Shown: positions 25,201 through 37,600 of the stretch, piece by piece
How positions within the stretch are numbered: position 1 is the stretch's first letter
Layout: each line of letters starts with the position of its first letter
DNA from: Paraglomus occultum
Taxonomy: Eukaryota; Glomeromycota; Glomeromycetes; Paraglomerales; Paraglomeraceae
Length of the DNA: 64,000 nt
Direction of reading: 5' to 3'
Assembly: GCA_910592205.1 (NCBI GenBank)
Contig: CAJVPJ010000010.1
Span: 1-64,000 of the forward strand
Made by a program: the position numbers and the translations under genes
The notes under the pieces: model-generated
What the model was told of the DNA's origin: nothing
What the model saw: the letters and a program-made list of their open reading frames with translations, nothing else
Database searches by the model: none

Positions 25201-27558
25201 TGAAAGAGCAAGAACAAATAAATTAATGACTAAACATTGTCCAATCGCGTAAACAAACGATTGCACTATAAAGATTTCCGTATCATCAAACGATAACTTA
25301 TGAGGTGACAAAATCACTGTTACAACAATAAAATCTCGTTGTTTGCGTTCTTTATTGATTGCACAACAATAAAATCTGGTGAGTGTTTGTGCTAGCTTTG
25401 TTGAACTTGATAACATACCAATATCACACCAATATCACTCACAAAGACAGCAAGACTCAAAGTTCGGCAGCAATAGTTTATTATTGTAAAATACAAGTAG
25501 AGTTTATGAAAACATCAGGTATTAATGTGGTTTGAAGTGTCAAAAATACGGCAAACGATGTAATAAGTATTAAATATAAATAATATAATAATAATTAATA
25601 TCGAAAATACATTGTTCACATTCGAATATGAGATAAGGGATAGCTGGACCATTCTAGAACGGTCCAAACTGCAATCTGGACTAGAACATCTTAATATGAA
25701 TGAATTGCAAACAATCATGTAATATGACGATAACGTATTGCCAAATATGGTGACTTTTTTTTTTTTTTCAACTCGACGACATATTCCAAGGATCATAGAG
25801 ACGCAAGTCATGCAAGTCGATTTTTCAGGCTTTGCGGCATCCACCAATAGTTTATTGTCAGAAGCTTTGCCGGTTGATACACTGTTATCCGAACTGAGTT
25901 CAGAAATCGTACATTTGCAATCAAAGAACGGAATCTGCACGCATTTTGATTTATATCCAGTTTTATCATGTCGACCATTCTTCCCTTTGACAATTATATA
26001 ATAGGCATTAAAAGTATTCTAAAGTTGACAGATGACGGGTGTTCGCTCCGTATAATTAAGGTATTACATAATTTGTAATTGTGCTTCAATTGTTGTATCT
26101 ATAATACAATAGACATTCCGGTCAAGATTGCGAATATTCGAAATGAGTTTGCAAAGCGTACGCGTTTTATTACTGAGCAAGTCTAAATAACTGTGAGCCT
26201 AATCTCTATCAGTATCGGCAATATAGCTTATTTCTAAGCGTATTCGAAACATTGAATTGGAATACAGCACATTATTTGCCATCAGCTTAATATGGATTTG
26301 GATGTTGCACATTGGTGGCTACGGGGATGTTGGTAGGATTGGAAGATTGGTGAAAGTTCAAGGTGGCATGCAAGAAGAGACGTTGCTGACCGAAACTTGC
26401 AATGCTGGAAAAGATTTTCGATGATTTTCGACAACAATTACCAATACCTGTTTAGAGCAGCCACACCAGCCTCATGCATATTGCATGCGTATAACTTAAA
26501 CGGTTATAAAACGGTATTAATATTGTTTCATAAATTTTATTTATTCGCTAGTTTGAACCTGTCCTTGGACAGGATGCGATGGGTCCGTGTGAGCATACAA
26601 CAGATTTGATCCGTGCGGCCATGCTTATATCCAAGTAACTTTAGTCGGTTAATAGGACAAGAATGCGCGGAAGGTTTCCTATGAATAATGCAGGAGAGGT
26701 ATTAGTGTGTACGATGAAGGTCGTTACCTAAATTAGTTAGCTAATGCATAGGCGTAAAAAAACGCAGGGGGGTCGTTCGTGTTAGGGTGCACTGAAAAAA
26801 AACATACTTTTGGTAAACGGGGGGAGGTCCATTCAAAATAGATGTGATATTAATATCAATCGCATCATTAATAAAACTTTTCCAAGGAAACTTTATCCCA
26901 CATTAACGTTTCTTCATCAAATCATGTTGCAGTAAAACTTAAAGTTTACAGAGTCCAATGTACCGTTTACAAAAAGATTAATTGCACAATAACAAAGCAC
27001 CCTTACCTTACCCTAACATTAACAGTTACGCCTATGTGTCACGCGTGAAGTATTCCATAGTCATTCCCATAGTCATTCCCATGCAATTTCGATACTAATA
27101 TACGCTATTTGTCCATACCTACATGAGAAACAGGGGGAATCGCTATTTTAGACCCACATGGCATGGGTCATATGATGCCATTGTGGTCTTGGAATTTATA
27201 AGGTAATTTACAAAGGGGCCTACAACAAACGCACGCATGGCATGACCACATCCATTACATTCGTTACATGATGTCTGTATCGATAGCAAAGATGATACGA
27301 AAAAGAGTGTTACTACTAATATTGATATTAGTATTAATCAAGGTATTAAGAGAAAAGACGATATAGTGTTTTGCTTTATAATGAGTATTATAATTAATGT
27401 TCACTTTTGGCAGCCTACCTGATTTGCTCCTCACCACCCCCCTCCTCCTCGGAATACGTAATATAAGCTGATATACCAATTTAAGAAAAGACCTCCCCCT
27501 CCCCGCACTCGTATAAATCCCCCTGCAATCGACAAAGAGTCGCTTAAACGCACTCAAC
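22204..27558. other. 5.4-kb gene-free AT-rich stretch
   Basis: No gene supportable on either strand. Open frames are all under about 145 codons, lack recognisable motifs and are not linked by plausible splice sites into a family match. The DNA is AT-rich, with a poly-T run near 25757, and has no obvious inverted or direct repeats typical of a complete transposon. Degenerate elements could be present but I cannot identify them. Confidence 0.5.
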
Positions 27559-28152
27559 ATGACCTTCAGTAAAGAAGTATGTATAACAATGTTAGCAAAC
27601 AAATTCTTTAAACCTTTTCAGCGTTCTGATGCATAATTTTCTGTTCACATCAGGAAGACAATCGTATTATTGGATTAGTGAAAGAACACGAACGTGACTT
27701 CAAGAAAATAGCCAGATTAATGGAAAATTGTCGCAGTGCCAAACAGATAAGAGAACGGTAAGTAATTATCATGAGCTTTTACACGAGAAATGAGTTTGGC
27801 TTTTCAATATTTATAATTTTGTGTAATTTTGCTAGATATGATAATCATTTGGCTGATGATAGTAAGTATAATAATAACAATGTCATGATTTGTAATTTAT
27901 TCGTTTACTTATACGTAATAGTAATTCCCATTATCTTTCTTAGTCAAAGGAGAAAAATTAAATGAAGATGAGGAGAAAGTTTTCTGGGAACTTTATTGCA
28001 AATATAGTACTGAAAAGCAAAAATGGAAGCTCATTAGCAGCCAAATGAGTGGACGAACGACGTTGCAAGTAAAAAACCACTATAATAACTTTCAGCGCAA
28101 GTACTATCGACGAATTAAGAAACGGAAGGACTTTGCTTTAATACTTAACTGA
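27559..28152 (+). CDS. Small R2R3-type MYB protein, copy 7
   Basis: A 118-aa two-repeat MYB protein, separated from copy 6 by over 5 kb. Exons: 27559-27576 (MTFSKE), 27654-27757, 27836-27861 (26 nt), 27944-28152. Repeat 1 reads EDNRIIGLVKEHE, DFKKIARLM and QIRERYDNHLADD. Both Trp positions of repeat 1 are Phe. Repeat 2 has a short insertion (YCKYSTEKQKW) before KLISSQM, then GRTTLQVKNHYNN, where the KNHYN part resembles the canonical KNHWN of MYB third repeats. The basic tail ends KDFALILN, which lacks the Met-Ser-Ile start of the shared motif but keeps a hydrophobic-Leu-Asn end. It is the most diverged full-length copy. Confidence 0.9.
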
Positions 28153-31100
28153 ACGTAGAAGCGTACTCGCACCAAAAGTATTAGACATTATGCTTAATGT
28201 AATAATGCTACTAATAAATAATGAAACGGGCTTGGAATTTGCAATTGAATTTCGTAGAATTTATTTGTTTTCTCTTTGTCCTATAAACATTGTAGCTTGT
28301 TATTCAATAATAAATAATTAATATAAAAAAAAATTCATATGTCCTGCTAGTGTCGAATATTGTTATTTGCTGGGCTTGTTGAATACTTGCGTAACTGAGA
28401 TTTACTTACTTTCGCCTTATTGCCCTGTCATATGCTCCATCTGTCATCAATCTGAAATAGCGCACAAATTTGCCTTGATAAAGGTAAATTACATCTTTTT
28501 CCATTAAATGGTTTCACGACTTTTTTTCTCTTGCAAACGCTTCTTCAACTTCATAACTGACCATCATTATAAGTATTTCCTTTTTTATTGCGGACCGTAT
28601 TTTAAATTGCCATTGTAATTGGTGAAACTCTGCCGTGTCACAAATTGCACGTGAAAAAATGTTCTCAATCATCATAGACCGTCTTATCATACATGGTCGA
28701 TTTATCAAGTTTGTATGCTATTATGGTAAAGTCAATTCAGTCAATTTGATAACATTTTTATAACGGCGTTTTACTTTCCGGTTACGACGTTTTCCTCAAA
28801 GAATAGCATTGTATATTAATATGTCAATTGTGCCCATACCCAACAAACCAGTATTTTTTAACTTAATAATATACAGATACTTTAAGATCAAAGTTGTAAA
28901 AATGGAAAACTATAATTTACATAATACTAAATATTGTGAAAAATGAATTTATTCCTTTAAAGGATAAACTTGAAAAAAGTTTTCTTTGATGTTAGCTAAA
29001 TATTTTAACATATTAATATAGATAATAATCGGATAATACTCTAAATACATATTTATATAATAGTTTAGTATTATATTTGGCATTTAAACATGAATTATTT
29101 GGCTGGTAAAATTATAACTAAACCTTCTTGAGTCGAACTGGCTTTTTATTATATGGGTAATTTAAAAAAAGTTTTTGCAGCTTAACTTTATTTCGAAACG
29201 TGCATAATAAGCTTAAGACTGACTAAATTTTCCTTCAAAATAGTTACCTCCTTTATCTGTACATTTTGTAATCTGGTTTAAAAGATTTGTAATATTTCTT
29301 TTAAGAGATTCTAAGAACAACTGCCTGAAGGACCCCAACAAGTTTATAACACCGTTATATTGTTTTTACAAAGTAATTTAAATAAGTGAAAATTTGCCAT
29401 AAAAAATTTTGGTTTAGTAAAGACAAAACAATAACGTCACTCGCTTGCTCTTTGAAAATTCTAGATGTGTAATAAAGCGCGACGTTATCGTGGTTTAGCA
29501 TTTCGCTGCGAATGTTACTCTTTCTTAATTTTTTTTTGTATCTTCGACAAAAAAAGGTACAAGGACTTTCTGGATCAAGGTCATCTTCCAAGCAATCTTA
29601 AAAGTTTTAACCAGCTTGCAATATTAGCTTTATGTCTACGAGATGTCATTAATTTTGCATTCATTTACTAACATCTGTCGCGTCTTATCATGTCAACAAA
29701 TATGTACAAGTAATCTCGGTAAACGAACTTTGAACGAAGACACCCCAACAATTATATATTTAAAACAAACCTTACGGTGTCATAAGTTATCGGTCCGTCA
29801 AACAAGAGGCGTCTGACAAGAACGGTTTGAACCTCCTACGTATCAAATTCTTGTAATGCCTTCACTCCGCTAGGTCTATAATGCCTCCAAAGCTTTTATT
29901 TTTGTATAATTAGTAATATTATAGTCCTTGATTTTGAAACTTTCCAATTCCTTGAGTGTCCATAAATTTGTTCTTAATTTAGAATATCACTTTAAAGTTG
30001 CCGTATTTCCTGTTATGTTATAGTAAATATCCGCAATCAAACGTTTGAGCGAATGAAATTAAGTTGCGGCTAAGAAAGTATTGAGAAATCTTTTAACCGG
30101 TCCAGAATGCTAACTTTTTATTGATTCAAAATTTTGTCTCATTGAATTTGTTAGCATTTTCCGTTTGCATAATAATAAATTTCTCCGTGGTTAGAAACTG
30201 TTTTAAGTAATTTAGTTGGTCCTTTTTGTTTACAGATTAATCCATGTAAACATGTAGATAACATCGTTTGATAGAAACTCTTGCTTACCAAACTTCAAAT
30301 CCAATAACTCGAGTACAAAAAGCTGTATTTTACAATAACAGCATTTATTCTATTTATACGACTTGCACAGCATATCAGTAGCCTTTCTTTAAATACTATA
30401 TCAATGTAGTTTCGAGGTTAATATTGTAGTACCTTCTAATGCTCAATTTCAATTCGCCGCCATGTTTTTGATGGCAGGTAATTTTTCATTAAAGGTTTAA
30501 ACCCGAAACTTGCTTACCAATGACTGTAAAATTTATTAACCACCAAAACTGTAGTCTTCCTCACGTTTACTATACGAGATATGCTTTTAATCACCATTAT
30601 CCTGTTTAACAAATATCTTATGATTAAACTGGAAAGTAATTAAGGACATAATTATTAGATAAACTCAACCGTTATTATTGATTTTTGAATATCAAGGGAA
30701 CAATAATAATAATAAAAGTGTAACCTTATCCGTATCAACATTCCCTTCACATGCAAGGGGTATAACTATTTATGCTCGATGTACAGCAAATCCTGGACAG
30801 GCAGATCAATTGATACTAAATTAATGCTTAAGTGACATCACATGAGTCAACAGGAACCTGTAATATTTTTGTATGCATTATGAAACGAGCAACTTGGTCA
30901 AAATATAATCAGAAATACGAAATAAAGATCTTATTATTAGCATGCCTTTCCAATGACGAATCTCGGGATGCGGAAGAAACCCTTTCCGCGATCAACTTGA
31001 AAAAAATTAACAAAGCCAATGAAAAGGGAATGTCACTTCAGCTATATTCCTAAAGAAAGCCCGTAATGTTCTCATTCTGAACGTAAATAGAGTAGTGGCA

Positions 31101-31650
31101 AATCAGATCTTTGTCCATATTTAGATATTGGCAAAAAGGCAAAAAGGGAGTATATAGTCATACTGTCAGATAGGAGGGTACATGCCCAATAGGATAGCAA
31201 TAGGGGATCAGCCGTTAATTAGTATTAGCAATGTAACTATGACATTACTTTCGCTATGCCTACGCGCGATAAGAATTACGCAACCCAATGTTTTGGGTAA
31301 CTATGGCCCTTGTACGACTATCGCCAATATATTGAAGATTCTGGCTCTTTTTTGTTACCTTATTAATATCAATTGAGTTACTCGAAAGAAAAAAGCAAAA
31401 CACAGAAATCCAATCTATAACAGCTATAATCATCCAAGGACATATCCCAATGTCCTCGTAAGCCTTTAATTGCTGAAAAAAATGTTATCCTAGTTCAATT
31501 TTTATACTTGGGGCTTATGCTCGTTTGTAACATCATATCAAAACAAATAAACTTCCCCACTCCACTTTTATAACTTCTCACTACTGGCTCACTTATAGAG
31601 AAAACTAGCAGATACACAATATCTACAACTATATTCACGTTCCCTCCAAT
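28153..31650. other. 3.5-kb gene-free AT-rich stretch
   Basis: No coding region supportable. Frames are under 80 codons. The stretch separates the MYB array from the gene-dense right half. The last 200 bases before the giant ASH-repeat gene are CT-rich and probably include its promoter and 5' leader. Confidence 0.5.
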
Positions 31651-34600
31651 ATGACAACTGACCACTCACAGAAACACCTCTCAACTTCTGAAACAACACG
31701 CTCTTCCTCTCATTCTTCTCCTCTATTCGAACTAGTAAATCTCCCCAGTAGACTCGTTCTCGAGAAAGTCTACCTCAACGGATTACATGCATTACGTCGT
31801 TTTAAAATAAGGAATATATCTCCACATACTTTACTAGTAAAATTACGTTCAAACTTGGGCTCACAAATAGCCTTCCAATTAACAAACGAAAATCTTCCCG
31901 AGTTCCAAACATATCAGCTGGATGCCTCCTCACGCGAAGAAGATTTCTCGACACGCAGTCCTTCCCCATCCGCATCTCTATCCAACATTACCACTAACAC
32001 CGTTGCTGCTGCTGCTGCTGGGGCTTTTGGTGATGCTGCTAATGGAGATCAGTTTAACCAATTGTTTAATTACGTGAATCACATCGATGAGGTAGAAATA
32101 TCACCAGGTTGTGAACAAAAGATCATTATGGCTTTCCTGCCCGTTATTGACAATAAGGGAAGATCAGCTCTTGGACGCGTATTGCCGGTCGGAAACAGTG
32201 AATCTATGGTGGGAGTAGGTAGTCCAACCGAGTTGGAAGATAGAGAAATGATGATAGGATATACGACCGGAGAAGAGGAAGAAGAGACATCGGAGTTTCA
32301 CGAGATCAATGGATTGCTGTTCTTTTTTGCTTATATCGTAAATACAGAACAGAGCGTCACCTCACTAAAGCCCGATTCGAAGATCGAGGCAAATGATCAG
32401 ATTGAGAAATCGAAGAGACCAAGTTCAAAGGAAGGTAATGAATTTTTATGCAAGAACAAGAGAGGGGTTGTTTTGGATTCAACGAGTGTAATGACACAGT
32501 GCGATGTCTCAAGGTCTGATTGTTATAGTTGTCTTATGGTTGACAACAAGAATTTCTGAGGCTGACACTGTTTTCTTTGAAACATAATTTTCGCAAATGT
32601 CTTTTTGTATACTGTTGTACTCACTCTTATGTTTGTACACTCCATTTCAATTTTGATATGCACGCTTCTGCAGAAGATAAACTACCTATTCACGACACTT
32701 CGACACACTACCCGAAGGCCGATTCCCAACTTACAATCAAGTTTCGCTCAACCGTATGTCGTTCGGTGCTATGGACAGATGTCGGAGAGACTGGGATCAA
32801 TTTTGATGATTGTGTTGCTGGTGGTACTTACTTCAAGGACTTTACTATATGGAATCGTTCAGAAATAGAATTGTATTGGTTGTTGAATACCGTGGACTTG
32901 TCAAATTCGGATAGGGAAGATTGGCTAAAATTTACCGATTACGATACGGGAGAAGTGCTAGATGCAAAACCAGTCTCTAGTTTTTCCCATCGGCGAATAA
33001 GAGTCACATTCAGACCCAAAGAAATTGGTGAATTCAACTATGACTTGCAATTGGAGAATGCAAACGATTCATCAAACGTTCTTGAGCCTAGGATACATGC
33101 TGTGGTCAGGTCTGTTCTACGTGAAGAGTCTTTGGTAGTAAGCAGTGGGAATGTTTTGGATTTCGGTGACTGCTGTGCTGGAGTCTGGAGTAACCAGCAA
33201 TTAGTGCTAAAAAATGTCAGCAAAGCGCCTTTGGAGATACACTTTAGTTCGGCTAATGCGGATATATTATTTCGTATCGAAGATGCTCTTGATTCAAGTA
33301 CTTTGGATTTCAAATCACGTAGCTATAGCGCTGATACTGATTCATCAAGGCGTCGAGGGCGAGATCTGATGATCAGATCAGAAAATGCATCAGTAGGAGG
33401 CAGCACACCAACAGATGCTAACACGACGAGCGAAATGTCGGTAAGCAGTACGTCTACCTCCAGAGCTCCATCACCTGCATTATTTACGCGAGATAATGAC
33501 GTGATGGGGTCATCGACCGACAGTATAACGGTAAATCAGACTGTAGAGAACACAAAATCAATGAGTCTATATGGTAGTCCAAAGCACGAAGATTTAGGTA
33601 TAGAAGAGATGTACAAAAACAACTTTCCTAATTCATCGGCCTTCATAGGAGATCCACTAAACAAGAAAATAATATCGGAACAGGAGTCAGGTCTAGTTCA
33701 GATCGAAGATCTTGTCTTGCGTCCGGGCGAAGAGAAGACCGTAATCGTATCATACAAGCCCGATAAGGACTCTTCTGCGCGAGACTTCAACGCAGGCCAT
33801 CTTACCCGACGAACGTTTAGGATTATCCTTAATTATGCGCCTATCACATCTAAATCTGTTAATTTTGATCCGACTGGGATGGAGCGGAAAATAATCCAAT
33901 GCAAAGCACGAAGCTGTACTTCATTCGTCGATGTGAAACCAAAAGAAGTCAATTTTGGTGATGCTGATGTTGGAAAGCTCAAGTCGATGCCTATTTACGT
34001 GACTAATCTTTCAGAACTGACAGCACGCGTTGAATTGCAATTTAGCTCAAAAATATTGAACGCTTCTCGACGAGATTTTACCATTCCGCCAAAGCAAACG
34101 ATAGAAGTGAGGCTCGATATGTATCCGCGCAGAGTAAACGTGGAATATAAAAAAGAAGTAACTCTGGTGAATCTGCAGAATCGTGATAATGATCAGATAA
34201 TACAAGTAATAAGTACAAATATTGACAAAAATCGGGTGACCCTGCACTCGCTGTTCTATCGCATTCTCACGTCTACGAGAAGTCATTATCTAGATTTTGG
34301 GTCTACTGTCTTAAATTCACCAAACGTTCGCACATTTACTATAGAAAACGTTAGCAAGAAAAAGCTAGTCTTAGAACTGACTTCGTCGTTACCCGAGGAG
34401 ATTATTATGTATCAAAAACGGGAGACAGTAGATGACGCTACAAAGACCGGTGCTCCCTCTACATCTACTACCATGGTTGACAATCCAGACAATCAATCAT
34501 CCAGCGTTGAAGAAATAGAGTCTCGTAGTTCGCAAATACAACGAAGGGAAAAATTGTTAGAATCTATAGCTGATAAACGACCAGTGAAAAAACTCCCATC

Positions 34601-37600
34601 CGCCATAGAGTCGAGCGGGATTGGTTCATCCTCGCGAGATCTATTGTTAACAAATGCCGTTCTCTCAAATGTAGTCGGACATCATGACACGTCTTTTGCA
34701 GACGGATCTTCGGCCGCATATTTGGATTTAGCTGCATCGTCAGCAAAAGATGCTAGACGTCCACCGCGAAGACGACCGCATAAATTGCAACCAGGTAAAA
34801 ATGTTGGCCCTGCTGGATTCGATCGGATAAAAGAAAGCAATGGTACGACGACTAATACTTCTGGTAGCACTCTAATTACCTCTGGTTTGGTTGATGATAG
34901 TTACCGGAAGGAAAACGAAGCGTATTCTGGAGATAGCGATTCTCGATGGCGCTCAACTTTTAATAGTGCATCAAACTTACACAAACAGCTATCTATGACA
35001 GAACCCATCGAATTTTCGCATATGCCCGTTGAGACAATTGTTGCTGCCTTTGTGAATAGTAAGCCTATATCATCTTTATTATTCCCCAAATCAGCTGTCG
35101 AGGAGACTTATGTACGTAATCAAATAAACCTACGAAGGGAATTATCCGATCGCATTGCAGAACGGCAAATTGTCCGTATTTCGACAGTAGAATTAGAACC
35201 AGGCACTGAAAGACAAATTATAGTTGTCTTTGTACCCGACGGTCAACTACGTCAACATATTCAAGGATTACCAAAGACTCAGGACGCCAGAATATTGTTA
35301 CGCTTGGTGGAATTTGATCAGGATATCGAACAACCAGAATTTGAAAATCTAATTCATGGCGATCTAACGCAAATACCAGTCAGAGAACTTCTTGTTCGAT
35401 CGACGCTATGTAGGTCTATTATGGATCTTGGACAGAAGAATATAAACTTTGGAGTAATGGACAAGAATGAACGACGCAACAAGTCCATAGTCATTCAGAA
35501 TCGCAGTGAAGTACCCTTACTCTACAACATTCGCAAGTCCGGCTCAATCGCTTCTGGAGACCTTGTGTTTAATTCTGGGCGCATGGGCGTGATTCGAGGA
35601 TATGGTAAGAAAGAAGTGGAATTTAGGTTTTCTCCGAGCCTTGCTGGGCAATTTCATGAGCGGCTATTCGTTGAGAATATACAAGATAATAAGAACAGCT
35701 CTGTCATATCCGTTAAAGCTAATATACGGAGGCAATCGATCTTTTTTATTCAATCGTTAAATATTGATTTTGGGGCTTGTCTTATCAATGAGACTGCCGC
35801 AAGAGCTCAGCAGATAGTCATAAGCAATATGTTGAAACAGTCGCGTACTTTCGAGGTTCGCTTTGATACGCAAGAACTCAAATACAACTCGTGCTATGGA
35901 GATTTACATTTTGTCATTCAGGATGATGTAGAAGGTGCCCCATTACCTAGCGGTCTTATCAGCGAAGAGATTCAAGAAGAAATAGAAGGTTTAGAACAAA
36001 AAGTTAAAATTGCAAAACGAAAAGGGCAAGGTGATAAAGCAAAAAAAATCGAAAAAAGAATCGCCAGATTACGAAGAGGTGAAGTAGGCAGAGATACGAC
36101 AGAAGACGAGCAAGTGATTTTACCAGAAACGAGTATAACATCAGAGTTGTTACCAAAGGAAGACAAATTGGAAGCTATCAACGATTCACATCAACCATCA
36201 ACAGAAGAGTTACTTAGTAATCGACAAGAGTCAGATATAGCGAAGATTGAGAGTGTAGAAATGCCAAGACGAACAGCTACGGTCATATCCAGCAGTGGAA
36301 AAGACACACCAAAGTACAAAAGAACAGAGAACTCTATAATATTTCCTTTAGAAGGTCGATCTACGAAAACAATATTAGTTTATTTCAAAGCGATTTCCAC
36401 GAAGAGTGCAGCGCCAGGTGAAACTGATGAACGTTCCGATTTTCATGCATTAACGCCGTTAACATTACAACAAGTAAGCGGTCGCATTTTTGTGCACGAA
36501 CACAAGAACACTGATATAGTCAAACACATTACATTCCGCACAGTAGTTTATTATGATCATTCTTTGTATTCACAAGCTCTTGAAAAAGACGGCTCTCTGC
36601 TTGATACAAATCCGGTGTCTGTGCCCATCCTCGCGCAAAATTTACAAAAAACATCTGTTACTCCGACTTTGAATACTGTTTCGCGCACAGAGGCAACAGA
36701 TGCAAACGAGAGCGAGCATAGTTTACCTTCTTTTGCGCACAAAATGCTTGCAACTCCGCTTTCGCACGTAGTAGAAGCCATATCATCGATACTACCTGAT
36801 CATCGTCATCATTCGAATTCACGTACGATTAAGGACGCAGACAGTTCAGATTCTCATACGACCCCTATGGAGAATGTGGAACCGCTTCAAGAGCATCTGG
36901 TTATTGAGCCCACGACGCTTGATATTGGCCGATTAGAAGTAAATCAAAAACATAGCTATTACTTCAAAATCTCCAATCGGGGTGATGTTGAACTTCATTA
37001 TGAGATATTCATACCCAAAGGAGAAGAATCATTCTTTCAGATTAATGAACTTACTGGGACTTTAGCTCCGTCAACGACACAACGTGTCGATTTTACAGTA
37101 AAAGCTGAACATGTGGGCCGTCAAGCTCATTCATTATTAATTCACGATCTCACAAACAAGCGCCACTGCAAGTTTACTCTCCAAGGATATATCCATTACA
37201 CATACTACCTGAAGTTTCCGTCGTTGGGCGAAGACGGTCAAGCAGAATTAGACTTGGGATATTGTTACGTTGACCCTGAACGAAAATATTCTCAGGTTAC
37301 CCCGCTTTTAGTCGAGAATGTGACTGACCAGGATCTCTATATCAGCTGTCAGAGCAATCTATCTCAGCAAGTGTGTATTTTCCTTGACGAACGAGGCGAA
37401 CGCGGACAAGTAATTGAAACCTTACTTCGAGCAAGAACGATGATGACTGTCTGGGTTGCCCTGAGGCCAAACTTGTTGGGAACTATGCTTGGTGCTGGAT
37501 GGCGTAACACTAATATGGGAGCAGCTGGAACGGGGGGTCAGATAGTGGCTGCAACGTCTACAAACACTATTTCCGAGGATCGAACGCTGGTTGGCGGGAT

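Noticed and set aside
25515-25940. 141-codon minus-strand frame in the gene-free stretch
   Set aside because: No motif, no neighbouring exon with consistent phase, and a length compatible with chance in AT-rich DNA with a poly-T run.
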